From Aerobium sp039839275 (GTDB lineage Bacteria; Pseudomonadota; Alphaproteobacteria; Rhizobiales; Rhizobiaceae), in contig NZ_JBDOQP010000004.1 of the NCBI RefSeq assembly GCF_039839275.1, forward strand, positions 124,001 to 188,000: DNA of 64,000 nt. Direction: 5' to 3'. The first letter of the stretch is position 1. The number at the start of each line of letters is the position of its first letter. Positions 34,464 through 43,693 of this stretch are shown piece by piece. The notes beneath the pieces are model-generated. The model was given only the letters and a program-made list of their open reading frames with translations, searched no databases and was not told the DNA's origin. Both the position numbers and the translations under genes were made by a program.

Positions 34464-36428
34464 TCAGCAGTCGAGGACAACATCGCCGCGCGGGATCGCC
34501 TGGCACAGAAGGACCTGGCCGCGCGCCAGTAACGGCTCTTCGCCCGCCGGATAGGCCGCCTTTCCGCTCACGATGCGCTGGGTACAGGACTGGCATTCGC
34601 CATTGCGGCAGGAGTACTGCACGTCAACGCCATTGGCGAGCGCGAGATCGAGCAGGCTGCCGGATTCCGGCGTCCATGTCGCAGTCCGGTCGGAGCGCGC
34701 GAAGGTAACGCCGCATGGCTCGGCAGCGCCGGTGATCAATCCGGCGAAAGTCCCTCCATCGCGGGCTTCGAAAGCCTCGGTACGGATACACTCCGGCGCG
34801 GCGCCCAGATCAACCAAGCCCTGACGCACCGACGTCATGAACCCTGCCGGCCCGCACAGATAGAAATCGCAGCCGTCAACCGGCAGATGTGCCGCCAGCA
34901 CCGACGCGTCGAGCCGGCCACGATGATCGCAGTCATCGCAGGGCCCCGGCTGCGAATAGGCGGTCAGCAGCCTGATGGCGGGATTGGCCTGCGCCGCACG
35001 CTGCACCTCCTGCCGGAACAGGTGATGTCCGCCGCTGCGGGCTGCATGGACGAACCAGACGGGGCGCCCGTCGCTTTCCGCGGACAGTTGTTCCAGCATC
35101 GGCAGCAGCGGCGTCACCCCGACCCCGGCGCTGACCAGCACCACCGGTCGCCGCGAGCCGGCGTCGAGTACGAACCTGCCGGCCGGGGGGCCGAGAAGCA
35201 CTTCGCTGCCGATGTCGATGTCGCGATGCAGGCGAGCCGACATGCCGTCGCTGTCGATGCGCCGAACGGTGATGCGCAGCGCGCGTGCGCCGGGCGTGCC
35301 GGAGACGGAGTAGCAGCGGCGCGACGCGGGCCGGCCGCCGACACCCGGCAGCGACACCGTTACGTATTGTCCCGGCAGCACGCCGCCGACGGGCGCACGG
35401 TCGCGTGGCGAAAACACGAAGGACACCACGTCCGGGCTCTCCTGACTGCGCCCGGTGCAGACGAAGCGGCGCAGCCCGGTCCATGCGGTCGGCGGTGTAT
35501 CGTTCCAGATCCGCGACCGCGCGAACGCCGCCGAGCAGTGCAGAAAGACCTCATCCGTCTGGATGACCACCCGGCGTGGTCCATCGCCTTCGCGGCACAC
35601 CCCGTTGAGCCTCAGATTGTCGCATCGTCCCGGCTCGACCGCGAGCAGCGCGCAATCCTTGGCCTCACCGGTACGACTGTCCTCATCGAGGTCCAGCACG
35701 AATATCTCACTGTCATCATCGTGCTGTGGGCGAAGCGTCGATCCTCCGACGAGATTGATCGACAGTCCGCCATGTTGATCCTGGCGCGCCAGGACGATGA
35801 ATCGCGCTTCGTCGATGAAGTCCATGAAGCCGGGACCGGCGGCGCTGAACGCCTTGTTCTGCACCAGCGCGCTCGGCGTTCCGTAGACGTCGCGCAGGCC
35901 GGTCTCGGCCAGCCGGTCTTCAGATGCCACGTCGCGGAGCACGGGCTGGCGACCGCCGTCGACCTGCCATTTGCCGTCGCTGGCGTAGATGCCAAGCGCA
36001 TCCAGCGGCGGCTTCCTGTCGGCCGGATCGATCCAGAAGCCGCTTCGGCGAAACGCCTCGCTTTGCACGAATTCCATCCGCGTCGGCGTCAGGACGAGCA
36101 CGCTCAGCGGCGGGTTCTCGTCGGCGGGAAACGCGCCGATGTCGTCGTCATGCCGCGAGATCGCGGCGCGTGCGGCCACACGCAGATAGTCCTCGCAGCC
36201 CCGGTTAAGCAGGACCAGCGCGACGTCCGGATTGCTCAGCACGTTCGAGAGCGTGTCCAGCCGACGATTGCCGATGTAGTCGGGAAGGAGAAGACAGCCA
36301 TCCCCCCGCAGCCGGACAACGCATGGCTGGCCGCCGCGCGGCGAGACGTCCATTGCGCCATCGGCGTCGCGCGAGGCGATGAAGAGCAGCGTCGACCGTT
36401 CGATGAAGCGCCGAGTGCAATCATCCAT
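34464..36428 (-). CDS. Pyridoxamine-oxidase-like / flavin-NAD-2Fe-2S oxidoreductase fusion
   Basis: 654 residues, a multidomain redox protein. Two pyridoxamine-5'-phosphate-oxidase-like split barrels come first (about 1-150, LLFIASRDADGAMDVSPRGG; about 195-310, ARFIVLARQDQHGGLSIN). A ferredoxin-reductase module follows: flavin domain with PASRRCYSVSG (about 375-385), NAD domain with LVSAGVGVTPLLPML and FYLCGPAGFM, then a C-terminal plant-type 2Fe-2S domain whose ligands are in YSCRNGECQSC and the later VLLCQA. Electrons should flow NADH to flavin to 2Fe-2S to an unknown acceptor. It is nine bases downstream of the peptide-transporter ATPase gene, as last gene of that operon. Confidence 0.87.
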   Translation of the reverse strand: MDDCTRRFIERSTLLFIASRDADGAMDVSPRGGQPCVVRLRGDGCLLLPDYIGNRRLDTLSNVLSNPDVALVLLNRGCEDYLRVAARAAISRHDDDIGAFPADENPPLSVLVLTPTRMEFVQSEAFRRSGFWIDPADRKPPLDALGIYASDGKWQVDGGRQPVLRDVASEDRLAETGLRDVYGTPSALVQNKAFSAAGPGFMDFIDEARFIVLARQDQHGGLSINLVGGSTLRPQHDDDSEIFVLDLDEDSRTGEAKDCALLAVEPGRCDNLRLNGVCREGDGPRRVVIQTDEVFLHCSAAFARSRIWNDTPPTAWTGLRRFVCTGRSQESPDVVSFVFSPRDRAPVGGVLPGQYVTVSLPGVGGRPASRRCYSVSGTPGARALRITVRRIDSDGMSARLHRDIDIGSEVLLGPPAGRFVLDAGSRRPVVLVSAGVGVTPLLPMLEQLSAESDGRPVWFVHAARSGGHHLFRQEVQRAAQANPAIRLLTAYSQPGPCDDCDHRGRLDASVLAAHLPVDGCDFYLCGPAGFMTSVRQGLVDLGAAPECIRTEAFEARDGGTFAGLITGAAEPCGVTFARSDRTATWTPESGSLLDLALANGVDVQYSCRNGECQSCTQRIVSGKAAYPAGEEPLLARGQVLLCQAIPRGDVVLDC

Positions 36429-36436
36429 GGCGTCCC

Positions 36437-38068
36437 TCAGACCGTTTCGTGGGCCGCCGCGCGGCGAGCGAAGAAGTCCCGGCCCGGAACCGCATCCAGC
36501 AGCCGCCGCGTATATTCGGCGCGGGGCTCATCGAACAGCTCGGAGGTCGCCGCCTGCTCGACGACGCAGCCCTTTTCCATGACGACGATGCGGTCGGCAA
36601 TCTCCCGGGCGACCCGCAGATCGTGCGTGATGAACAGCATGCTGAGCCCCATCTCGGCTTTCAGGTCGGACAACAGCTTCAGCACCTGTGCCTGCACCGA
36701 TACGTCGAGCGCCGACACCGCTTCGTCGGCGATGAGGCAGACGGGATCGAGGGCCAGCGCCCGCGCGATGCAGATGCGCTGCCGCTGACCACCGGAAAAC
36801 TCGTGCGGAAAGCGGTCCAGCGTGTTGGCGCCGAGCCCCACCTTGTCCAGCCAGCGCTTAGCGATGGCGACGGCGTCGGCTCGCGACGCGCCGAACGCCA
36901 TCGGGCCGCGCACGATGCTTTCGCCGATCTTCAATCGCGGGTCGAGCGAAGCGTACGGGTCCTGGAAGACAATCTGCACCTTGCGGCGAAACTGGCGCAG
37001 CGCTTCGCCCCGCATGGCACGGACGGGCGCGCCGTCGAATACGATGTCGCCCGCGTCGGGCTCGATCAGGCGCAGCACCATGCGTGCCAGCGTCGACTTT
37101 CCCGAGCCGCTCTCACCCACCACGGCGAGCGTGTCGCCGCGATTGAGCACGATGTCGATCCCTTCGGCGGCAACCACGCGGCGCGGTGCGGAGAGCAGGC
37201 CCTGCCGCGTGGTGAAGACCTTGCGCAGACCCCTGACCTCCAGAAGCGGCGCGCCGTGATTCTCGACCGACCGCACCGCGCCCCGTCCGGGAACGGCGTC
37301 GAGCAGGTCGCGCGTGTAGACTTCCTTCGGATCGTTCAGCACAGAAGCGGCAGCGCCCTGCTCGACGACCTTGCCATGCCGCAGCACGACGACGCGGTCG
37401 GCGATGTCGGCGACGACGCCGATATCGTGGGTGATGAACAGCACGCCCATGTCGCGCTTCTTCTGCAGGCTGCGTATCAGGTCGAGGATCTGGCGCTGCG
37501 TCGTGACGTCGAGGGCGGTCGTCGGCTCGTCGGCAATCAGCAGGCGCGGATCGTTGGCCAGCGCCATGGCGATCATCACGCGCTGGCGCTGCCCGCCCGA
37601 GAGCTGGAACGGATAGGCCGACGAAAGCGATGCAGGATCGGGCAGGCCGACCTGGCCGAAAAGCTCGCTGACGCGCGCGTCGACGTCGCCCGACACCGTC
37701 GACCCATGGGTTCGGATCGCCTCGGCCACCTGGTTGCCGACACGCGCCAGCGGATTGAGCGCGGTCAGCGGCTCCTGGAAGATCATCGCAATCTTGTTTC
37801 CGCGCAACGCGCGCATCTCGCGGGGCGGCAGGCCGAGCAGATCACGGCCGGCAAAGCGGATCGCGCCCTGCTGCACCTTCACCTTGGGCGGCAGCAGGCC
37901 GAGGATGGCGTGTGCGGTGACCGACTTGCCCGAACCGCTCTCGCCGACCAGGCAGACGATCTCGTTCGGGTTCACCGCCAGGCTGACGCCATCGACCGCG
38001 CGGGTGCGGTCGGCGCCTTGCGGCAGGCCGACGACGAGGTTCTCGATGGCAAGCAGCGGCTCGGTCAT
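36437..38068 (-). CDS. Peptide-type ABC transporter, fused double ATPase (DppD-DppF type)
   Basis: 543 residues containing two complete ABC ATPases. First half: GESGSGKSVTAHAILGL, LSGGQRQRVMIAMALANDP, LLIADEPTTALD, THDIGVVADIAD. Second half: GESGSGKSTLARMVLRL, FSGGQRQRICIARALALDP, LIADEAVSALD (Ala in place of the usual Pro after DE), THDLRVAREIAD. It powers the two permeases encoded just upstream for oligopeptide-, opine- or nickel-type substrates. ATG 38068 overlaps the second permease stop (ATGA). The long upstream extension in the same frame is the permease gene read out of frame and is not part of the protein. Confidence 0.94.
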   Translation of the reverse strand: MTEPLLAIENLVVGLPQGADRTRAVDGVSLAVNPNEIVCLVGESGSGKSVTAHAILGLLPPKVKVQQGAIRFAGRDLLGLPPREMRALRGNKIAMIFQEPLTALNPLARVGNQVAEAIRTHGSTVSGDVDARVSELFGQVGLPDPASLSSAYPFQLSGGQRQRVMIAMALANDPRLLIADEPTTALDVTTQRQILDLIRSLQKKRDMGVLFITHDIGVVADIADRVVVLRHGKVVEQGAAASVLNDPKEVYTRDLLDAVPGRGAVRSVENHGAPLLEVRGLRKVFTTRQGLLSAPRRVVAAEGIDIVLNRGDTLAVVGESGSGKSTLARMVLRLIEPDAGDIVFDGAPVRAMRGEALRQFRRKVQIVFQDPYASLDPRLKIGESIVRGPMAFGASRADAVAIAKRWLDKVGLGANTLDRFPHEFSGGQRQRICIARALALDPVCLIADEAVSALDVSVQAQVLKLLSDLKAEMGLSMLFITHDLRVAREIADRIVVMEKGCVVEQAATSELFDEPRAEYTRRLLDAVPGRDFFARRAAAHETV

Positions 38069-38895
38069 GCGCGCGAGATCCTCGGGTTGAGCGTGTCGTT
38101 CAGCGCTTCGCCGACGAGGTTGATGGCAACCACGGTCAGCAGGATCGCGAGGCCGGGAAAGACGCTCATCCACCATGCCTGGCGGATCACGGTGCGGCCG
38201 GCGCCGATCATGTAGCCCCAACTCATGAAGCTCGGATCGCCCAGCCCCATGAAGGACAGCGCCGCCTCGATGAGGATCGCAGCCGCCACCGTCAGCGATC
38301 CGGCGACGATGATCGGCGACACCGCATTGGGCAGGACGTGGCGCACGACGACGGAGAGTGTCGACTGGCCCTGGCAACGTGCGGCCTGCACGAACTCGCG
38401 CTGGGAAACCGTGCGGACCTGCGCCCGCGTCAGGCGGGCGAGCGGCGGCCAGCTCACCAGCCCGATCGACAGGATGATGGTCGTGATCGACGGTGTGAGG
38501 ATGGCGACGAAGAGGATCGCGAGCACGAAGCTCGGAATCGTCTGGAAAATCTCGGTGAAGCGCACGATGGCCATGTCGACCGCGCCGCCGGCATAGCCCG
38601 CGATGCAGCCCAAGACGACGCCGATGCACAGCGCCGTCAGTGTCGACGCAAAGCCGATGACGATCGAGATGCGGGCGCCGTGGGCGATGCCCGCCGCGAT
38701 GTCGCGGCCCAGCGTGTCGGAGCCCAGCAGCATGCCGTTTTCGCCCGGCGCGCTGAACGGAATGCCGGCCATTTCCCAGGGCGAAGCGGGATAGAGCAGC
38801 GGGGCGGCGACGGCAAGGAGGCATACGAGGCCTAGCAGCACGAGCCCCACGATGCCGGCAGGGCGGCGGAGAAACGCGCGGGTGAAATCCTGCAT
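38065..38895 (-). CDS. Peptide-type ABC transporter permease (DppC type)
   Basis: 276 residues, about six membrane helices. The N-terminal helix sits in FLRRPAGIVGLVLLGLVCLLAVAAPLLYP, followed by the periplasmic GSDTLGRDIAAGIAHGARISI and the cytoplasmic EAA loop VQAARCQGQSTLSVVVRHVLPN that contacts the ATPase. Further on, AALSFMGLGDPSFMSWGYMI is typical of DppC proteins. Third of the transport genes: 10 bases after the DppB-type permease and overlapping the ATPase start. With the M20 hydrolase in the operon, an N-acylated or peptide-like compound is the likely cargo. Confidence 0.93.
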   Translation of the reverse strand: MQDFTRAFLRRPAGIVGLVLLGLVCLLAVAAPLLYPASPWEMAGIPFSAPGENGMLLGSDTLGRDIAAGIAHGARISIVIGFASTLTALCIGVVLGCIAGYAGGAVDMAIVRFTEIFQTIPSFVLAILFVAILTPSITTIILSIGLVSWPPLARLTRAQVRTVSQREFVQAARCQGQSTLSVVVRHVLPNAVSPIIVAGSLTVAAAILIEAALSFMGLGDPSFMSWGYMIGAGRTVIRQAWWMSVFPGLAILLTVVAINLVGEALNDTLNPRISRA

Positions 38896-38905
38896 GGCTG
38901 TTCTC

Positions 38906-39883
38906 CTATCGGCTCTTGATGCGCGGATCGATGACCCGGTGCAGGAAGTCGGTCAGCAGGTTGGTGGCGATGACCAGCATCGACATGATGAGGAACAGGC
39001 CGAGAAGGACGGGATAGTCGCGCGCGGTCACCGCATCGTAGGTCAGCCGGCCAAGCCCCGGCCACGAGAACACGGTCTCGACGACCACCGACCCGCCGAT
39101 CAGCGCGCCGGCCTGCAGGCCGGCGAAGGTGACGACAGGGACCGCGGCGTTGCGCAGCATGTGGCGCGACAGGATCTGCGATTCGGAGAGCCCCTTGGCG
39201 CGCGCCGTGCGCACGTGGTCCTCATGCGACACCTCGATCAGCGACGAGCGCATGAGCCGCGTGTAGACGGCGAGGTAGATCGCCGCCAGCGTGACCACGG
39301 GAAGCACCAGGTGCCGCGTGACGTCGAGCGCGTATTCCAGCGGGCCGAAGCCGGATGAACGGATGTTCGAATAGCCGAAGGCCGGCAGCCATTCGAGCCG
39401 GATCGAGAAGATCAGCACCAGCATCAACCCGAGCCAGAACACCGGCGTGGCATAGAGCAGGAGCGAGACGAGCGAGATTGCGAGGTCGGACCAGGTGCCG
39501 TGCCGCCTGCCCGCGAACGCGCCGAGCAGGACGCCGCCGATCAGCGACAGGAAGAAGGCGGAGAAGGTCAGCAGCAGCGTCGGCCCCAACCGCTCGAGGA
39601 TGAGCTGGCTGACAGGCGCGCCCTGCCGGTAGGAATAGCCGAGATCCAACTGCAGCAGCTTGCCGATATAGGTGCCGAGCTGCACGAGGAATGGCTGGTC
39701 CAGCCCATACTCCGCCCTGATCTGGGCAAGGAAGGCCTCATCGGTGGCGCCCGACTGGCCGGCGATGACCTGGGCGGGGTCGCCGGGCGCGGAATGGATC
39801 AGAACGAAATTGATCGTCGCTATGACGAGGATGGTGAACGCGATCCCGGCGAGCTTAGCGGACAGGCGAGCGATGATGGACAT
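38906..39883 (-). CDS. Peptide-type ABC transporter permease (DppB type)
   Basis: 325 residues, with the DppB layout: first helix IAFTILVIATINFVLIHSAPGDP, a periplasmic loop with YGLDQPFLVQLGTYIGKLLQLDLGYSYRQGAPV, four or five further helices, the EAA loop VRTARAKGLSESQILSRHMLRNA and the final IDPRIKSR. It forms the membrane channel with the DppC-type subunit. It sits between the M20 amidohydrolase (22 bases upstream) and DppC (10 bases downstream) in the same transcript as the periplasmic binding protein that begins the operon. Confidence 0.94.
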   Translation of the reverse strand: MSIIARLSAKLAGIAFTILVIATINFVLIHSAPGDPAQVIAGQSGATDEAFLAQIRAEYGLDQPFLVQLGTYIGKLLQLDLGYSYRQGAPVSQLILERLGPTLLLTFSAFFLSLIGGVLLGAFAGRRHGTWSDLAISLVSLLLYATPVFWLGLMLVLIFSIRLEWLPAFGYSNIRSSGFGPLEYALDVTRHLVLPVVTLAAIYLAVYTRLMRSSLIEVSHEDHVRTARAKGLSESQILSRHMLRNAAVPVVTFAGLQAGALIGGSVVVETVFSWPGLGRLTYDAVTARDYPVLLGLFLIMSMLVIATNLLTDFLHRVIDPRIKSR

Positions 39884-39905
39884 CAGGCGTATGAGTTCCC
39901 TTGGC

Positions 39906-41081
39906 CTATCGGTCGCCCTGCGCCGGCAGGCCGAGCAGTCGATCGAGAACCCCGAGGAACAGCCCCGCCCCCGTCGGGATCAGCGCGTCGGGGAAATCGT
40001 AGTCCGGGTTGTGCACCATCGGCAGATCCATGCCGGCGCCCAGGAACAGCAGCGCCGATTTCGAGCGCGAGCCGAACAGACCGAAATCTTCCGCGCCGCG
40101 GATCGGCAGGTAGTCCGTCACCCGCGACAGCTTCATCCCGTCCACGGCCCCGTCGAAGATCGACGCGGCCTCGGTATCATTGATGCATGCGCGAAAGAAA
40201 TTGTGGGTTGAATGGTCGACCGTCAGGCGCTCCTGCGCGGCCGTCTCGCGCACGATGCCCAGCATGTCCTCGAGCAGGCCGTTCATCGCCTCGTTCTGCG
40301 GCGTGCGCAGCGTCATGCGGATTTCCGCCGAACCGGGCGTGATGCCGAACACCGGCTTGCCCATCTGGACGCTCGTGATCGTGACGCGGCGGAAGCCGGG
40401 CTCGACGACATCGCCCGCCTCCAGCGTCCTGGCGGCGGCGATGATCCGCGACACCGCCATCGCCGGCGAAATGCCGGCTTCCGGCACAGACGCGTGCGAC
40501 GTCTTGCCGGTCAGTTCGATCCGCAGCCCCATCGAGGCGCAGGTGATCTGGCCCGCCGCGACCGCAACATGCGCGAGAGGAAGGCCGGGCATGTTGTGGA
40601 TCGCAAAGGCATAGTCCGGCGCGATCGCGTCGAACTTCGGATCGGCGAGCACCGCCTCCGCGCCATGCGCCGTCTCCTCGGCCGGCTGGAACAGCAGGAC
40701 CGCCCTGCCCCGCGCCGGCCGCTGGACCGCCAGCCGCCGTGCGACGGCGGCCATGATCGTCATGTGCCCGTCATGGCCGCACATATGCGCCTTGCCATCC
40801 TTGAGAGAACGGTAGGGAAGATCCGAGATTTCGTGGATCTGGAGAGCATCAAGCTCGCAGCGCAGCAGCACCGCAGGCCCAGGTTCCGTGCCGTTGTAGA
40901 CGAGTGCCACACCGTGCCCGCCAAGGTCGGTGATGACCTCGTCGGGCCTGGTATCGGCCAGGAAAGCGACCACTTCGCGCGCGGTCTCCGCCTCCTCGCC
41001 CGAAACCTCGGGTTGCTGGTGCAGCTTGTGCCGCCAGGCGCGGAGGGCATCGAGTTCCGTGTCGTCGAAATGCGGCATCAT
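39906..41081 (-). CDS. M20 family amidohydrolase / N-acyl-amino-acid deacylase
   Basis: 391 residues, matching the hippurate hydrolase/IAA-amino-acid hydrolase branch of peptidase family M20. Metal-binding and catalytic motifs: LRCELDALQIHE, AHMCGHDGHMTIMAAVARRL (Cys/His cluster near residue 100), LFQPAEETAHGAEAVL and the dimerisation-domain start GKTSHASVPEAGISP. It cleaves an amide bond, releasing an amino acid from an acyl or aromatic group. It is cytoplasmic (no signal). The two adjacent ATGs at 41081/41078 are equivalent choices. Because it lies between the binding protein and permeases of one operon, it probably acts on what the transporter brings in. Confidence 0.92.
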   Translation of the reverse strand: MMPHFDDTELDALRAWRHKLHQQPEVSGEEAETAREVVAFLADTRPDEVITDLGGHGVALVYNGTEPGPAVLLRCELDALQIHEISDLPYRSLKDGKAHMCGHDGHMTIMAAVARRLAVQRPARGRAVLLFQPAEETAHGAEAVLADPKFDAIAPDYAFAIHNMPGLPLAHVAVAAGQITCASMGLRIELTGKTSHASVPEAGISPAMAVSRIIAAARTLEAGDVVEPGFRRVTITSVQMGKPVFGITPGSAEIRMTLRTPQNEAMNGLLEDMLGIVRETAAQERLTVDHSTHNFFRACINDTEAASIFDGAVDGMKLSRVTDYLPIRGAEDFGLFGSRSKSALLFLGAGMDLPMVHNPDYDFPDALIPTGAGLFLGVLDRLLGLPAQGDR

Positions 41082-41138
41082 GCTGTCTGATACTCTCCTG
41101 TCTTGCGCTGGCGATCACTGTCGCGGAAAGGGCACGCC

Positions 41139-42719
41139 TCAGGCCGAGGCGAAATGCACCTTGCCGAAATTGGCGTTGATGCCCGTCGCCGAGTCGACGA
41201 TATCCCTGAGACGGTCGTCGTAGATCGTCGGATATCTCTGCTCGCAGAGCCACAGCACGGGCATATCCTCGACCAGGATCTGCTGGACCTCGGTGTAGTA
41301 TGCCTGCCGCTTCTCCTCATCCAGCTCCACTGCCGCGGCGTCGAAGAGTTCGTCCACCTTGGGGTTCGAGTAGCCGGCGGTATTGGAGAACATGACCCCC
41401 TTGCGGATGTTGGAGGAAACGTAGGTGCGCGCCACGCCGAGCGCCGGATCGCCGTTCTGGTAGACCTGGTTGCCGGAGATGTCGAAATCGCCGTTGCTCA
41501 CGGCTTCGACCCAGCCGGCGAGATCGTTGCTTTGCAGTTCGACGTTGATGCCGCCCTTGCGCAGCGACTCGCGCACATATTCGGCGATCCGGGTCCACAC
41601 CTCGCCCGCCGGCACCATGGTGAACTTGAGCGTGGCGCGCATGCCGTCGGCGCCGGGCTTCAGGCCCATCTCGTCAAGCAGCGCGGTCGCCTTCTCGACG
41701 GAAGGATCATAGGTCTTCACGTCGGTCTCGTAGAAGCGCATCGACGATGCGATGGGGCCCGTGGCCGCGCGGGCAAGGCCGAACAGGATGCGGTCGCGGA
41801 CGAATTCGCGGTCGATCAGGTGCATCAGCGCCTGCCGGAAGCGCTTGTCGTCCATCGGCGGGCGGCGGCAGTTCAGCTCGATCCACACCATTGGCGAGAA
41901 GTATTCGTAGCCGTCGGTCGTCATGTCGAGATGCGGCAGTTCCGAAAGACGCGCCACGTCGAACGGTTCGATGTCCTGCCATTGCGCGAGCTGCGTTTCG
42001 CCCTGCTCCATCGAGACCGCGCGCGAGGCGGCGTCTGGGATGACGCGATAGTAGATCTCGCGCAACCGGGGCTGCTCGGGGCGGTAATAGTCCTCGAATG
42101 CGGTGAGATGGATGTGCGAACCGCGCACCCATTCGTTGAAGCGGAACGGACCGGTGCCGATCGGGTCCTGCTCCGCGCCGGCCTTGCGAAAGTCCGTGCC
42201 CTCCATGAGGTGGCGCGGCAGCATCGGCGCCGACGCCGTCTCGAATGCCATCAGGAATGCCGGAAAGGCCTGCTTCAGGGTGAAGACGACGGTATAGTCG
42301 TCGGTCGCTTCGATGCTTTCGCAGCGCTCGAACACGGCGCGGGCGCGTGGATGCGTTTCCGGCAGCAAAGACGTGCAGGAGAAGACGACATCGGCGGCGG
42401 TGAAGGGCTCGCCATCGTGCCACTTCGCGTTGCGAACCAGATGGAACGTATAGGCCAGGCCATCCTCGGAGACCTCCCAGGAATCGGCCAGCAGCGGCTG
42501 CGGCGACAGATCCTTTGCGTAGGCAAGCAGCCCCTCGTAGATCTTTCCTCCCACCACACCGGTGGGCGTCTGCTGGTTGATGCCGAGGTTGAGGATGGTC
42601 GGCTCGGGCTGGATGATCGCAGTCAGCGACCCGTCGGCCTCCTGGCCGAAGGATTGCCCCGCGAAGACCGTGGAGCCGATCGTTGCCGCCAACATCAGGT
42701 TGAATTCTCGCCGATTCAT
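41139..42719 (-). CDS. Peptide-type ABC transporter substrate-binding protein, Tat-exported
   Basis: 526 residues of the SBP_bac_5 family. The N-terminus MNRREFNLMLAATIGSTVFAGQSFGQ has a twin-arginine motif, so export may use the Tat pathway. Family landmarks: YEGLLAYAKDLSPQPLLADSWEVSEDGLAYTF, NAKWHDGEPFTAADVVFS, GTGPFRFNEWVRGSHI and DKRFRQALMHLIDRE. ATG 42719 has GGGAG seven bases upstream. It starts the operon that continues with the M20 hydrolase, two permeases, the double ATPase and the redox fusion protein. The gap upstream (42720-42905) has a small inverted repeat TGTCG-N5-CGACA at 42832-42846 that may be part of its control region. Confidence 0.92.
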   Translation of the reverse strand: MNRREFNLMLAATIGSTVFAGQSFGQEADGSLTAIIQPEPTILNLGINQQTPTGVVGGKIYEGLLAYAKDLSPQPLLADSWEVSEDGLAYTFHLVRNAKWHDGEPFTAADVVFSCTSLLPETHPRARAVFERCESIEATDDYTVVFTLKQAFPAFLMAFETASAPMLPRHLMEGTDFRKAGAEQDPIGTGPFRFNEWVRGSHIHLTAFEDYYRPEQPRLREIYYRVIPDAASRAVSMEQGETQLAQWQDIEPFDVARLSELPHLDMTTDGYEYFSPMVWIELNCRRPPMDDKRFRQALMHLIDREFVRDRILFGLARAATGPIASSMRFYETDVKTYDPSVEKATALLDEMGLKPGADGMRATLKFTMVPAGEVWTRIAEYVRESLRKGGINVELQSNDLAGWVEAVSNGDFDISGNQVYQNGDPALGVARTYVSSNIRKGVMFSNTAGYSNPKVDELFDAAAVELDEEKRQAYYTEVQQILVEDMPVLWLCEQRYPTIYDDRLRDIVDSATGINANFGKVHFASA

Positions 42720-42905
42720 GTCAGGTCTCCCTTGCCTAGATTGCGTGTTCCCTACGCGTTGTAGGCAAGACCATAGGTAACGCTGGCCGCCGCCTTCAAT
42801 GTCGCGGACACACACAAGCCGCAACCGGCAGTGTCGTTCGTCGACAAATAGGCGTGACGGATCGAAGGGTGGAGCGTGGACAGACCTTGTGACAGGCGAT
42901 GCGTG

Positions 42906-43658
42906 CTACTGCGCGGCGCTCGCGAGCACCATGACCGGGATCGTCGGGAGATTGACGACGGCATGCACCGCCACCGCCGGCCACACCGATCCGCTGCGCC
43001 GAAAAATCTCGCCGGCGATCAGCCCTGTGACAAGTGCGGCTGGAAACACGAGATTGATCCCGTGGAAAAGCGCGAAGATCAGCGCGCCGCCCACCACGCC
43101 GACCAAGGGCCCGTAGCGCAGCAGCGCGGTCGTGACGACGCCGCGAAACAGCAACTCCTCGCCGAGCGGTGTAAGAAGCGTCATGAAGAGCGTGGCCAGC
43201 ATGACGGTCCAGAGGCCGCCGCTTGCGCCGATGGCGTAGATTTCCTGCGGGTTCGACTGATCGCCAGTGAGCGCGAGGTAGCCGAGGATCGACAGGCTCT
43301 TGAGCACGAAGGCGGCAATGCCGGCTCCGACGCCCATCAGCATCCACCGTGCCGTCGTCCGGCGAACGCCGAAGGCCGGCCAAGAACGAATGCGCAGCCA
43401 GTACGCCGCCATGAAACCGGCGAGACCACCGATCCCCGACAGCGCCGTGAAGATCAGGCCGATCACGATCGGATCGAGCGGCATCCTGGAGATGAGGATG
43501 CCGCCGCCATAGCCGACGATCGCCAGGCCGAGAAGGCCGGCAGCCACCTCGGGCCAGCCCGGAGTGTCGCCCCGTTGGGTTGCAGATGCGTCGGTCAAGG
43601 GCTCGGAGGGCATGGCAGGCATCGGCTGTCCAGGATTTCGTCTTCGGGGACAGGGCAT
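42906..43658 (-). CDS. CPBP family intramembrane glutamic endopeptidase
   Basis: 250 residues at most, with about six or seven membrane helices. The CPBP (Abi) signature is complete: TPLGEELLFRGVVTTAL with the EE pair and Arg, FALFHGIN with the second-motif His, and AVHAVVNLPTIPV with the His and Asn. The family cleaves or matures membrane-linked peptides and proteins; in bacteria the substrates are mostly unknown. The start is uncertain: ATG 43658, 43622 and 43613 are all in frame and none has a clear ribosome-binding site. It stands alone between two unrelated operons. Confidence 0.87.
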   Translation of the reverse strand: MPCPRRRNPGQPMPAMPSEPLTDASATQRGDTPGWPEVAAGLLGLAIVGYGGGILISRMPLDPIVIGLIFTALSGIGGLAGFMAAYWLRIRSWPAFGVRRTTARWMLMGVGAGIAAFVLKSLSILGYLALTGDQSNPQEIYAIGASGGLWTVMLATLFMTLLTPLGEELLFRGVVTTALLRYGPLVGVVGGALIFALFHGINLVFPAALVTGLIAGEIFRRSGSVWPAVAVHAVVNLPTIPVMVLASAAQ

Positions 43659-43693
43659 ATGTTGCCTGCTTAGGGCAACTTCAAGCGCGTGCG

